From an uncultured Phascolarctobacterium sp. (GTDB lineage: Bacteria > Bacillota > Negativicutes > Acidaminococcales > Acidaminococcaceae), in the NCBI GenBank assembly GCA_900545535.1, contig UQZN01000001.1, positions 230,713 to 294,712 on the forward strand: DNA of 64,000 nt, given 5' to 3'. This document shows, in pieces, positions 8,176 through 16,986 of this stretch. The number at the start of each line of letters is the position of its first letter. The first letter of the stretch is position 1. A program made the position numbers and the translations under genes. The notes under the pieces were generated by a model, which had not been told where the DNA came from, searched no databases, and saw nothing but the letters and a program-made list of their open reading frames with translations.

Positions 8176-9300
8176 ATGAAGATTTCCAAGAAGGATGCTT
8201 TGGCCTGGTTTGAATTTTTTGCGCAGCTGCCTGAGGGCGAGCAGCTGCTGGTTAAACAGCAGGAGCTTGTTTATGCTGCCTTTGCGCAGATCGAGGCTGC
8301 AGTCATAAAAAGAAATGAAGAGCTGATGGCACAAATACCCGGTTTGAAAACACTGAAGCAGAGAACGCTTTTTGTGGGACCGGAAGATAAATTCCCCGAT
8401 GGCTGCCGGTCCTGTTTGCTGGGCAGCGGGCTGACCGCTATCAGAAAAACAAATAAATGTAATTTGCAGTGTAAGTTTTGCTATAATTACGGTGAACTTG
8501 ATGCTATTGAGCCTGTAGGTGAAGGTATTTGGGTCATTGGCGGGACAAAGTTTTATGAGCAGGATCTTGATCTGCTGATGTCGATCCATAAAAAGCCTAC
8601 AGGCGTTGCCTATGTTTATTTAGAACCTTTTATGGAAATCGAGAAATATTATAATATTATTCAAAAATTTAACAAAGCCGGTATTTATCAGCATCTTTAT
8701 ACCAATGGTACTTTGGCTACGGAAACAACGCTGAAAGCGTTGGGGGAGGCAGGTCTGGATGAGCTAAGGTTTAATTTGGGTGCCTCCGGCTGCGCTGATA
8801 AGGTGATTGAAAATATCGGCCTGGCTAAAAAATATATCAAAAAAGTCGGTATTGAAACACCTATGACGCCTGAGTTTTTTGAAAAATTCTTTGTGAAAAA
8901 GCAGGCTATCTTGGATACGGGTCTGGATTTTATCAATTGTGCGGAGCTGCATTTAAATGGCAATAATATCGATAATTATTGGGGCGAAAAAATGTATATT
9001 GCCCGTCATGGCTATATCTCACCGATCTGGAGCCGTGAATTGACCCTGCGATTTATGGCGGTCGCTTACAAAGAAAAATGGGATTTAGTCGTACACGACT
9101 GCTCTAATGATACCAAGTTTGCCAGAGATCTGCATTTAGGTGCGCAAGAGGGGAAATGGTTTGGCGCCAGCAGTTATACAGCTGAATTTTTAGAAATACC
9201 TTATGCTGTATTTTTACCGGTGCTGCGTGACGATGATTTTCATTTTTTAGTTGAAGAAGAGCTGCCAGACGGCTATAAACCGGGAGAGATGTTTTTTTAG
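8176..9300 (+). CDS. radical SAM protein, function unknown
   Basis: This is a 374-aa radical SAM enzyme. The cluster motif CNLQCKFCYNYG (CxxxCxxC) starts near residue 95, unusually far from the N-terminus. A helical lead-in of about 70 aa and CRSCLLGSGLTAIRKTNK come before it. The barrel shows LYTNGTL and GLDELRFNLGASG, typical of the fold. No SPASM-type C-terminal Cys cluster is obvious. It begins behind AAGGAGC, and the next gene, an RNA methyltransferase, starts 13 nt downstream, so the two are probably co-transcribed. The substrate is unknown. Confidence 0.82.
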   Translation: MKISKKDALAWFEFFAQLPEGEQLLVKQQELVYAAFAQIEAAVIKRNEELMAQIPGLKTLKQRTLFVGPEDKFPDGCRSCLLGSGLTAIRKTNKCNLQCKFCYNYGELDAIEPVGEGIWVIGGTKFYEQDLDLLMSIHKKPTGVAYVYLEPFMEIEKYYNIIQKFNKAGIYQHLYTNGTLATETTLKALGEAGLDELRFNLGASGCADKVIENIGLAKKYIKKVGIETPMTPEFFEKFFVKKQAILDTGLDFINCAELHLNGNNIDNYWGEKMYIARHGYISPIWSRELTLRFMAVAYKEKWDLVVHDCSNDTKFARDLHLGAQEGKWFGASSYTAEFLEIPYAVFLPVLRDDDFHFLVEEELPDGYKPGEMFF

Positions 9301-9313
9301 AAGGAGTGGCACC

Positions 9314-10117
9314 ATGGCAAATATCATAGAAATAACTGATATTTCTGTTCCTGAACTGGAAGTATTTGCACAACTGACAGAGAAGCAACTGCGCCATAAG
9401 CTGGAACCGGAAAAGGGGATCTTTATCGCTGAAAGCGGCAAAGTCATAGAGTTGGCCCTGGCGGCTGGTTGTGAGCCTGTTTCCTTGTTGATGGAACGTA
9501 AGCAGCTCACCGGTCAGGGCAAAAATATTCTTGCCCGCTATGATGATGTTACAGTCTATACTGGTGACAGGGAGGTGCTGGCCGGCTTGACTGGCTACAG
9601 GCTGACTCGTGGTATTTTGTGCGCTATGCGCCGCCCCCAGCTGCCGCTGGTGCAGCAGATTTGTGCCCAGGCCAGCAGGGTGGCAGTATTGGAGAATATC
9701 ACAGATGCTGCCAATGTTGGAGGAATATTCCGTTCAGCAGCGGCGTTAGGTGTTGATGCAGTGCTGGTGATGCGGTCCTGCTGTGATCCGTTATGCCGCA
9801 AAGCCGTACGTGTCAGTATGGGAACGGTATTTCAGATACCCTGGACTTATATCGAAAATGGTATTGCACCTTTGCAAGAACTTGGGTTTAAAACAGCGGC
9901 GCTGGCTTTGCGTGAGCAGGCCGTCAGTATTGATGACCCCAAGCTGATGGCTGAAGCCAGGCTGGCTTTGATTTTTGGTACTGAAGGCTATGGCTTAGCT
10001 CAGGCTACGATCGATGCATGTGATTATGTGGTGCAGATACCCATGGCGCATGATGTGGACTCGCTTAACGTTGCTGCGGCAAGCGCTGTGACGTTTTGGC
10101 AGCTGAGACATCAATAA
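9314..10117 (+). CDS. TrmH/SpoU-family RNA 2'-O-methyltransferase
   Basis: This is a 267-aa SPOUT methyltransferase with an N-terminal substrate-binding domain (KGIFIAESGKVIELAL) and a knotted catalytic domain. The three SpoU motifs are present: LENITDAANVGGIFRSAAAL with the conserved Asn/Arg, LALIFGTEGYGL, and IPMAHDVDSLNVAAASAV. Its RNA target (tRNA or rRNA ribose) cannot be assigned. The start was set at ATG 9314 behind AAGGAGTGG; upstream in-frame codons fall inside the radical SAM gene. Confidence 0.9.
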   Translation: MANIIEITDISVPELEVFAQLTEKQLRHKLEPEKGIFIAESGKVIELALAAGCEPVSLLMERKQLTGQGKNILARYDDVTVYTGDREVLAGLTGYRLTRGILCAMRRPQLPLVQQICAQASRVAVLENITDAANVGGIFRSAAALGVDAVLVMRSCCDPLCRKAVRVSMGTVFQIPWTYIENGIAPLQELGFKTAALALREQAVSIDDPKLMAEARLALIFGTEGYGLAQATIDACDYVVQIPMAHDVDSLNVAAASAVTFWQLRHQ

Positions 10118-10160
10118 TAAACAGTTAAAAATGGTTGCTTTCGTGTGAGAGGTGACGATC

Positions 10161-10808
10161 ATGAATTATAAAGTTTTAGATATGGAAAAGTATTACCGTA
10201 AGGATATTTACAGGCATTTTACGATGGACTGTAAATGTTCTGTTATGATTACGTCCAAAATCGATGTGACCGATTTGGCAGTGTATTCGCAACAAACCGG
10301 GACTAAGTTTTATATCAATTTTCTGTATGCCCTGGCTAAGGCGCTGAATAGTAGAGATGATTATAAAATGCGGTATTTATATCAGGAAGACAAGCTGGTA
10401 GTGTTTGACAAGATCAACCCTGCCCATTATGTTTTTCACGAGGATACTGAAACTTTTACAATAGTTTACACTGAGTTCAGTGAAAATTATCAGGAATTTT
10501 ATAGCAACTGCTGTGCTGATATTGAAAAAGGCAAACAGACCCGTATATATGGGCTGGATGGCAGTAAATTGAATTATTTTGACGCGTCTTATATTTCCTG
10601 GTTATCCTATGAGGCGCTGCATGTAGAGTTGCCTGATGGGCATCTGCATTTTCCGCCGATCATTAACTGGGGCAAATATAAAAATGAAAACGGCAGATTG
10701 CTGATGCCTGTAACTGTAAGGATGAATCATGCGATTGCCGATGGCTATGTAGTTTCCAAGGCTTTTTGGCTGCTGGAACAGGAAATAAAATTATTGGTTG
10801 AAAGTTGA
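10161..10808 (+). CDS. chloramphenicol acetyltransferase-like acyltransferase
   Basis: This is a 215-aa protein of the trimeric CAT family, which acetylates chloramphenicol or other hydroxyl/amine acceptors using acetyl-CoA. The catalytic His motif is visible as MNHAIADGY near the C-terminus (classical CAT enzymes have HHxxxDG, so the first His is replaced by Asn). Other family features are FYINFLYALAKALN, MRYLYQEDKLVVFDKINP and PVTVRMNHA. ATG 10161 is preferred over GTG 10152 because GAGAGGTG is correctly spaced for it. Whether it confers resistance is unknown; many such genes in gut anaerobes do not. Confidence 0.8.
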   Translation: MNYKVLDMEKYYRKDIYRHFTMDCKCSVMITSKIDVTDLAVYSQQTGTKFYINFLYALAKALNSRDDYKMRYLYQEDKLVVFDKINPAHYVFHEDTETFTIVYTEFSENYQEFYSNCCADIEKGKQTRIYGLDGSKLNYFDASYISWLSYEALHVELPDGHLHFPPIINWGKYKNENGRLLMPVTVRMNHAIADGYVVSKAFWLLEQEIKLLVES

Positions 10809-10934
10809 AATGCCGGTTTAAAACCATTAGTTTACACTGCTTTTTGAAAGTTTTGTTTATTTAAAATACAGTTTCTTGAATCAAGAATCAGAGGGCACGA
10901 TGCTTATTTGTAAAGCAGGAAAAGGGGCGTTAAA

Positions 10935-11348
10935 ATGTGGTTTGTTTTTGCAGTGCTTTCAGCTGTTTTTGCAGCAGCGACTTCTATTTTGGCGAAGATC
11001 GGTATCGAAGGGGTCAATTCTAATCTGGCTACTGCTATCAGGACAGTGGTTGTTGTAATTATGGCGTGGGGGATAGTTTTTTTTACTGACGCACAGAGCG
11101 GAATAACTGAGATCAGTAAACGCAGCTGGATATTTTTGACGCTTTCAGGTTTAGCAACGGGTGCCTCGTGGCTATGTTATTTTAAAGCCCTGCAAATAGG
11201 AGCTGCTTCCAAGGTAGTGCCGGTAGATAAATTCAGCATCGTAATTACTTTGGTGATGGCAGCGGTATTTTTACGTGAACAGTTTACTATGAAAACAATT
11301 ATTGGATCTGTTTTGATTACGTTGGGAACATTTGTGATGATTTTATAA
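10935..11348 (+). CDS. EamA-family small membrane transporter
   Basis: This is a 137-aa membrane protein with about five hydrophobic helices, a single EamA unit (half of the usual ten-helix DMT transporter), so it probably works as a dimer. Landmarks are the first helix VFAVLSAVFAAATSILAKIG, the SWLCYFKALQIGAASKVVPVDK block typical of the end of EamA domains, and the closing ITLGTFVMIL. The substrate is unknown. GGGGCG upstream is a modest ribosome site. Confidence 0.82.
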   Translation: MWFVFAVLSAVFAAATSILAKIGIEGVNSNLATAIRTVVVVIMAWGIVFFTDAQSGITEISKRSWIFLTLSGLATGASWLCYFKALQIGAASKVVPVDKFSIVITLVMAAVFLREQFTMKTIIGSVLITLGTFVMIL

Positions 11349-11409
11349 AGTGATGCAGGTCAACCGTATAAAAAACTGGAAGAATTTATAAGTGCAGAGA
11401 GGTGAGCAG

Positions 11410-12696
11410 ATGATAACAAGGCAAAAATATCAGGATTATATCAGTGTGCTGAAAGAGGAATTGATTCCGGCGATGGGCTGTACTGAGCCGATCGCTATTG
11501 CTTATGCCGGCGCTATTGCCAGAAAGCACTTGGGCTGCCTGCCGGAGCGGGTAGAGATCGAGGTCAGCGGTAATATCATCAAGAATGTCAAAAGTGTTAT
11601 CGTGCCCAATACAGGCGGTCTGCGCGGGATTGAAGTGGCGGCAGCTGCTGGGATCGTAGCCGGGGATGCGGACAGGGAACTGAAAGTTATTTCGGAAGTG
11701 AGCGCGGCAGCTGTTGACGCTATCCACAGTTTTTTAAAAGCGGTGCCGATAAGCGTTGATTTTTCTGACAGTAAAAAAATCTTTGATATTATGATCACTG
11801 TTTATGGCGGCGGTCATTCTGCCTATGTCCGCATCTGTGAATTCCATACTAATGTTGTGGAGATCAAAGAGGATGATAAGTATGTATTGCAGAAGGATGT
11901 TGCGGTAGAAGACAGTCTGGGTTTTACAGACCGCGAATTCATGAATGTACAGGAGATACTGGAATTTGCCGATACTGTAAAAATCGAAGATGTCAAAGAG
12001 TTGCTTGATCAGCAGATCTCCTGCAACGTCAATATTTCTGAGGAAGGACTGCGCGGCGATTATGGTGCTAATATCGGCAAAGTGCTTTTAAAGACTTATG
12101 GAGACAGCGATGTGAAAATCAGGGCTAAGGCTAAAGCTGCCGCCGGTTCTGATGCCAGGATGAACGGCTGTGAGATGCCGGTCGTTATTAATTCCGGCAG
12201 CGGCAATCAGGGGATCACTGCTTCCATACCGGTAATAGAATATGCCAGGGAGCTGGGTGTTTCCGATGAGCGGCGTTACCGTGCTTTACTGGTCTCCAAT
12301 CTGATCACGATCCATTTGAAATCCGGTATCGGCAGGCTGTCCGCCTACTGCGGTGCCGTCAGTGCCGGTTGTGCCAGCGGGGCCGGGATTGCTTACCTGT
12401 ATGGCGGCGGTGTTGATGAAGTTTCGCATACGATCGTCAATTCGCTGGCAATAACTTCCGGTATCATCTGCGACGGTGCGAAAGCCTCGTGTGCCGCTAA
12501 AATAGCTACAGCTATCGACGCCGGGATTTTAGGCTACCATATGTATAAAGAAGGTCAGCAGTTCTATGGCGGTGACGGTATCGTCAGCAAAGGCGTCGAG
12601 AATACTATTAAAAATGTAGGACAGCTGGCCAAAGAAGGTATGGCGGCTACTGATCAGGAAATTTTGCGGATCATGACGAAAACAGGAAACAAATAA
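11410..12696 (+). CDS. L-cysteine desulfidase family protein (CyuA/YhaM, UPF0597)
   Basis: This 428-aa protein belongs to the UPF0597/CyuA family. The archaeal founding member is a [4Fe-4S] enzyme that breaks cysteine into sulfide, ammonia and pyruvate; E. coli CyuA has a similar role. Likely cluster cysteines are in LIPAMGCTEPIAIAYAG near the N-terminus and in the Gly-rich C-terminal half: LSAYCGAVSAGCASGAG and GIICDGAKASCAAK. The substrate-site stretch INSGSGNQGITASIP is also present. ATG 11410 is chosen because GAGAGGTGA lies just upstream. Specific activity is inference from the family. Confidence 0.85.
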   Translation: MITRQKYQDYISVLKEELIPAMGCTEPIAIAYAGAIARKHLGCLPERVEIEVSGNIIKNVKSVIVPNTGGLRGIEVAAAAGIVAGDADRELKVISEVSAAAVDAIHSFLKAVPISVDFSDSKKIFDIMITVYGGGHSAYVRICEFHTNVVEIKEDDKYVLQKDVAVEDSLGFTDREFMNVQEILEFADTVKIEDVKELLDQQISCNVNISEEGLRGDYGANIGKVLLKTYGDSDVKIRAKAKAAAGSDARMNGCEMPVVINSGSGNQGITASIPVIEYARELGVSDERRYRALLVSNLITIHLKSGIGRLSAYCGAVSAGCASGAGIAYLYGGGVDEVSHTIVNSLAITSGIICDGAKASCAAKIATAIDAGILGYHMYKEGQQFYGGDGIVSKGVENTIKNVGQLAKEGMAATDQEILRIMTKTGNK

Positions 12697-12728
12697 GCGC
12701 AGCAGCCCGCTCAAAGGAAAGTGATAAT

Positions 12729-14138
12729 ATGCGGATAAAAAAGAAATATATCTATATTGCTTTGGGACTGTGGGCGCTTGTAACAGTAACTTATTTTACG
12801 CTGTGCAAAATAGCCAGCGATCAGGCTCTGCTTATTTTCAATAAAGCCATGTCTACTCAAAAAGTGCTTAAAGGCTCAGTGACGATTAGCAGTATCGATG
12901 CCGACATTTGGGGTCGGGTTGCCTTTAAAAATCTTGTCTGGCTGGATACGGACGGTCAGCCTATAGTGCATGTGCCGCAGGGGCGTTTTAAGGTACAACC
13001 ATGGGACATCATTACCAGAAGCATCAGTACAGCGACTATCAGGGAACTGGAATTGGACAATGCTTTGTTTGCTGTAAGATTCAACCGAAAGATGCAGCTG
13101 GATATTTTTGAGCAGGAGCAGGCGAAAAGAGTTATTGACCGTGCAGAACAAAAAGAAGCTGTTTTGTTGGGGAGTGAAATTGCCGCTGAAGCTGAAATAC
13201 CGGCTCAGGACAGTCCAAAAGTGCAGGAAAGCCGGCAGGGACGGGAGAGAGCAAGGCATGAGTTAAATCTTGATTTGGGAAATAAGCGGCTGAAGCTGCA
13301 GGTTATTCTGAATAAGTGTACTTTAACTGCCGGGTACCGTAACCGTTATTTTGTTCTGAACGACGTCAATGCCAAACTGGATATTGATACAAAGAAAAAA
13401 CTTGCTATCGACTTTGTTACTGGCAAATTCGGCGGCACCATGGTCGGCGACGGGTTGGCAATCAAAGGGGATATTGCTTTAGCGCAGCAGATTCCGCATT
13501 ATGATCTGCATTTGGAGCTTTATAATGTGCTGCCCGCTTCGCTGGGGATAGCAGACATCAAAGATACGGTTTCGGTTACTGCCGGTGTCACCGGCGAGCT
13601 GCCGAGCCCGGTTATCGACGGACATCTGGCGTTTAAAGAACTGAATATTCCGGGACTCCATTTTTCCAAAGTCAGAGGTGATCTGCATTATGAAGATGCT
13701 CTGCTGAAATTTACTAATGTAACAGGTAATGTTTTTGGCGGTACAGTCGAAGCCTTTGGTGATTATCATCTGGATACAAGATATTATAATATTGATGCGC
13801 TGGGCCACGAACTTTTGGGCAGCATTGCCGCCCGTAATGGCAAAATAAAATGCAAGGTCGAACTGGACTTTAAGATACGTTCCCAAGGTGATCCGAAAAC
13901 CGCTTTGACTTATGGCAGCTTTAAATCAGGGAAGGGGTCGTATTATATTATTCCTTTCGAAAGTATCAGCGGTGAGTTTTCCAATCAAAATAAACGTCTG
14001 GAATTTAAAAATGTCGTTATTGAAACGAAAATGGGTATAATTAAAACTAATGCTTTTGATATAGTGGACGGTAAACTACATATTGGTGAAATTTATCTGG
14101 AAGAGCCAGATAGCGGAAAAACTATTAAAATAATCTGA
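12729..14138 (+). CDS. AsmA/TamB-like envelope protein
   Basis: This is a 469-aa protein with one N-terminal membrane anchor (residues 8-27) followed by a long region of beta-strand repeats. Blocks such as GSVTISSIDADIWGRVAFKN, PSPVIDGHLAFKELNIPG, LHYEDALLKFTNVTGNVFGG and YIIPFESISGEFSNQNKRL alternate hydrophobic residues as in AsmA/TamB/YhdP proteins. Those bridge the periplasm and are implicated in lipid transport or outer-membrane assembly. It lacks the DUF490 signature as far as I can see and is much shorter than TamB. A charged Glu/Gln-rich insert lies at residues 130-175. Its presence supports a diderm envelope; the exact role is unknown. Confidence 0.6.
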   Translation: MRIKKKYIYIALGLWALVTVTYFTLCKIASDQALLIFNKAMSTQKVLKGSVTISSIDADIWGRVAFKNLVWLDTDGQPIVHVPQGRFKVQPWDIITRSISTATIRELELDNALFAVRFNRKMQLDIFEQEQAKRVIDRAEQKEAVLLGSEIAAEAEIPAQDSPKVQESRQGRERARHELNLDLGNKRLKLQVILNKCTLTAGYRNRYFVLNDVNAKLDIDTKKKLAIDFVTGKFGGTMVGDGLAIKGDIALAQQIPHYDLHLELYNVLPASLGIADIKDTVSVTAGVTGELPSPVIDGHLAFKELNIPGLHFSKVRGDLHYEDALLKFTNVTGNVFGGTVEAFGDYHLDTRYYNIDALGHELLGSIAARNGKIKCKVELDFKIRSQGDPKTALTYGSFKSGKGSYYIIPFESISGEFSNQNKRLEFKNVVIETKMGIIKTNAFDIVDGKLHIGEIYLEEPDSGKTIKII

Positions 14139-14173
14139 CAGAAATGCTTCAGAAAATTGGGAGGAAAACGGCG

Positions 14174-15400
14174 ATGGGCAAATATAAAAAACTTTATGGC
14201 ACGCTTTTGCTGGGACTGATTGCCATTATTATTTTGCTGACTGCTGTTTTTTCCTATAGCAGAAGTATTGAAGAAAGTTATAAAGAAGAAAATATCAACT
14301 CCCTGAAGGAGCTTTCTAATCAGGGAGCTTTGATGCTGAATAATGAAATCAAAAGCAAACAAAATCTTTTGGTAGAGCTTTCATATGATGTCAGCCGGAT
14401 TTTTGCCAACGATCCACAGGCGGCCGCTGTCTATTTGAAGGAAGCAGCCGCACGCAATAATTTTAAACGAATCGGAGTGGCGTTGACAGATGGACGTGCT
14501 TATACGACTGATGACATTGCGCTGAATATTTCAGAACGTGGGTATTTTAGCAGGGCCCTGCACGGTCAGATGACGGTTTCACGTAATCTGGACGATTATA
14601 CTGATGGCGGCAGGATCGCTGTTTATGCGGTGCCGATTCTTTCTGACGGCAGTGATAAGCCGATCGGTGTTTTGTTTGCCACTTACAGCATGGATACCTT
14701 TAGAAAAACTATTGAAGTATCATTTTTCAGCGGCGCCGGTTATTCGTATGTGGTGCAGGAAAATGGTGATGTAGTAGTTGATTCCCGGCATCCGGAAAGC
14801 TTTAAAAATTTTAAAAATGTTTATGCGGCTTTATTGACGGCAGACCCGAAGAACAACAGAGACAGTGCTGAAAAGCTCTGGCAGCTGATCAACAGCAAAA
14901 AAGACGGGTATATAGAATTTTATAACGGCAGCCAGAAATATATGTACTGTTCCCCGATCGGCGTTAATAACTGGATGTTGCTGACAGTTACGCCTGCCAG
15001 TGTTATTGAAGATAAGACAAATATGGTTTTGCATAAAACGTATTTGCTGGGCATCTTGCTGATAGTTATTTTTTTACTGTTGATCTGGCATATCATGCGT
15101 ATCCATACCCGCAACCAAAGGGAACTGATGAATATCGCTTATGTGGATGAGATTACCGGCGGTTATTCTTTTGCCAAATTTTTTAAAGAGGCCGAACCGC
15201 TGCTGCGTGCTGCTGATAAGAAAACGGCAATTGTCAGTATGGACATCGACGGATTTAAATATTTTAATGATATGTTTGGTTATGAGGAAGGCAATGACCT
15301 TTTGCGTTATATCTGGCAGGAAATAAGCTCAAGCCTGAATGAAGGCGAAATATTGGCGCATGGTGTTTGCCGATACCTTTATCTTTTTGCTGCGGTTTGA
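14174..15400 (+). CDS. Cache sensor-GGDEF portion of a c-di-GMP protein, ends at a frameshift
   Basis: This is the N-terminal part of what reads as one Cache-GGDEF-EAL protein. There is a membrane helix at residues 7-27, an extracytoplasmic dCache-like sensor (to about residue 290), a second helix (LLGILLIVIFLLLIWHI), then a GGDEF domain beginning AYVDEITGGYSF with VSMDIDGFKYFNDMFGYEEG. Homology stops at ILAHG (15361-15364), where the frame changes and terminates after 12 further codons. Removing one G from the GG at 15362-15363 restores ILAHVFADTFIFLLR and joins the EAL frame. ATG 14174 has GGGAGGA upstream. It may be a broken gene or a sequencing error. Confidence 0.82.
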   Translation: MGKYKKLYGTLLLGLIAIIILLTAVFSYSRSIEESYKEENINSLKELSNQGALMLNNEIKSKQNLLVELSYDVSRIFANDPQAAAVYLKEAAARNNFKRIGVALTDGRAYTTDDIALNISERGYFSRALHGQMTVSRNLDDYTDGGRIAVYAVPILSDGSDKPIGVLFATYSMDTFRKTIEVSFFSGAGYSYVVQENGDVVVDSRHPESFKNFKNVYAALLTADPKNNRDSAEKLWQLINSKKDGYIEFYNGSQKYMYCSPIGVNNWMLLTVTPASVIEDKTNMVLHKTYLLGILLIVIFLLLIWHIMRIHTRNQRELMNIAYVDEITGGYSFAKFFKEAEPLLRAADKKTAIVSMDIDGFKYFNDMFGYEEGNDLLRYIWQEISSSLNEGEILAHGVCRYLYLFAAV

Positions 15401-16442
15401 TACGAGAGATGAACTGCTTTGGCGTATCAACGATTTATGCCTGTATTTAAATCACTATATAACTAAGAGCGGTCAGGTCTATAAGCTGTCGCTTTCGATG
15501 GGTATTTACGAGGTCGACGGCGAAACAGACGATATCGTCAGTATGGCGGACAGAGCATATATTGCCCGGCAGACAATAAAAAATAAAGGCGATACGGCGT
15601 GGGCTTTTTATGACGGTGCTGTCCGTGATAAGCTGTTGCATGAAAAAGAAATTGAAAGCCAGATGGAAAGAGCCCTGGCTGAAGGTGAATTTATTGCTTA
15701 TTATCAGCCGAAATACAGCACAAAAGAGCAGAGGCTCATAGGAGCAGAAGCTTTGGTGCGCTGGCGTCGCAGCGATGATGTTATTGTGCCGCCTTATCAG
15801 TTTGTGCCGCTTTTTGAACGTAATGGTTTTATCAATAAGCTTGATCGCTACATGTTCGAATTGGTATGCAGGCAACAAACACTGTGGCTGGGTGAGGGTC
15901 TGGCTCCTGTGCCGATCTCGGTCAATATGTCGAGAATGTGCCTGTATGATCCGCATATAGTTGACGAATATATCGGCATTTTGGAGGAAAGCGGCCTGCC
16001 TGCCGCTTATGTCAAGCTGGAACTGACGGAAAGTGCTTTCTTTGAGAATACCAGTATCATGAACGGTGTGATCGAAGCGCTGCACAAAGTTGGGATCAAG
16101 GTCTTGATGGATGATTTTGGTACCGGGTATTCATCTATGATGATGCTTAAAAACGTGGATATCGACGTACTGAAGCTGGATAAAAGCTTTGTAGATGATA
16201 TTGGCGATGAGCGCAGTGAAAAAATCATTTCCAACATTATTTATCTGGCCCATTCGCTGCAGATAGAAGTGACTGCCGAGGGTGTGGAAACTAAAGCGCA
16301 GTTTGAATTTTTGAGAGATGTTGGCTGCGATTATATCCAGGGCTATTATTTTGGTAAGCCGCAGCCGGCAGAAGCTTTTGCGGACCTGCTGCAAAAAGAA
16401 ACCTGGAACGGGAGTGACGCTGATGCTGATACGAAAAGCTGA
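15339..16442 (+). CDS. GGDEF remainder plus EAL phosphodiesterase domain (frameshifted continuation)
   Basis: This frame continues the preceding protein. Homology starts at FADTFIFLL (15366 onward), where the active-site loop reads ADTF instead of GGDEF; the cyclase is therefore degenerate and probably regulatory. The EAL domain (about the last 255 aa) retains the c-di-GMP phosphodiesterase residues: IGAEALVRWRR, ISVNMSRM, KLELTESAF, LMDDFGTGYSS, VLKLDKSFVDD, VTAEGVET and QGYYFGKP. If the frameshift is real, the EAL domain would lack its membrane sensor unless the ATG at 15339 is used, and that codon has no good ribosome site. It overlaps the GNAT gene by 20 nt. Confidence 0.8.
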   Translation: MKAKYWRMVFADTFIFLLRFDTRDELLWRINDLCLYLNHYITKSGQVYKLSLSMGIYEVDGETDDIVSMADRAYIARQTIKNKGDTAWAFYDGAVRDKLLHEKEIESQMERALAEGEFIAYYQPKYSTKEQRLIGAEALVRWRRSDDVIVPPYQFVPLFERNGFINKLDRYMFELVCRQQTLWLGEGLAPVPISVNMSRMCLYDPHIVDEYIGILEESGLPAAYVKLELTESAFFENTSIMNGVIEALHKVGIKVLMDDFGTGYSSMMMLKNVDIDVLKLDKSFVDDIGDERSEKIISNIIYLAHSLQIEVTAEGVETKAQFEFLRDVGCDYIQGYYFGKPQPAEAFADLLQKETWNGSDADADTKS

Positions 16443-16884
16443 ATTGCAGGATGCGGAGACCGTGTATGTCTTGATGTGTGAATTAGAAGAGCAGGTTTTG
16501 CCGCAGTCAGAATTTATCAGGAGCTTCAGTAATTTATTGAAACTGCCGGAACATTTTTTACTGATCGGTGAAATTGGCGGCAGGGCAGCGGCTTTTTTAC
16601 ATTTGCGTGTGGAGGAGCAGCTGCACCACGCTGCAAAGATTGCAGAGATCTTAGAATTTGACGTGGCACAGGCATATCGCGGCAGACAGTTGGGGCAGCA
16701 ATTTTTTGCTCATGCCAAAAAGCTGGCCTGTGAGAACGGCTGCCAGCAGCTGGAATTGAGCAGCAACAAACTGAGGGAGAAAGCACATTCTTTTTATGAA
16801 CGGCAGGGTATGCATAAATTTCATTATAAATTTACGCTGCCTTTGACCGGCAGTGCGGTAAGTGAAAATAAATTGGGCATTTAA
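16423..16884 (+). CDS. GNAT-family N-acetyltransferase
   Basis: This is a 153-aa GNAT protein. LIRKAELQDAETVYVLM is the usual N-terminal strand and helix. The acetyl-CoA pyrophosphate loop appears as AYRGRQLGQQFFAHAKKLA (the Q/RxxGxG/A motif is AYRGRQLG). The C-terminal ELSSNKLREKAHSFYERQGM is the standard end of the fold. Start ATG 16423 has GGGAG upstream and lies within the end of the EAL frame, so translation may be coupled. The acceptor is unknown. A terminator follows the stop directly. Confidence 0.88.
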   Translation: MLIRKAELQDAETVYVLMCELEEQVLPQSEFIRSFSNLLKLPEHFLLIGEIGGRAAAFLHLRVEEQLHHAAKIAEILEFDVAQAYRGRQLGQQFFAHAKKLACENGCQQLELSSNKLREKAHSFYERQGMHKFHYKFTLPLTGSAVSENKLGI

Positions 16885-16915
16885 AAGCAACGGCTTAACG
16901 GCCGTTGCTTTTTGT
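16883..16915 (+). terminator. intrinsic terminator after GNAT gene
   Basis: AAAAGCAACGGC (16883-16894) pairs perfectly with GCCGTTGCTTTT (16901-16912) around a 6-nt loop, followed by T residues. Confidence 0.92.
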
Positions 16916-16945
16916 CTGTGCTCCATGCTGTGAACCATCGTTTTG

Positions 16946-16954
16946 TGGTACAAT
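16946..16954 (+). promoter_or_regulatory. possible extended -10 promoter for addBA
   Basis: TGG-TACAAT ends 32 nt before the addB start. No convincing -35 was found. Confidence 0.4.
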
Positions 16955-16986
16955 AAACATATATTTTTAACGAGCGGAGAAGAAGA

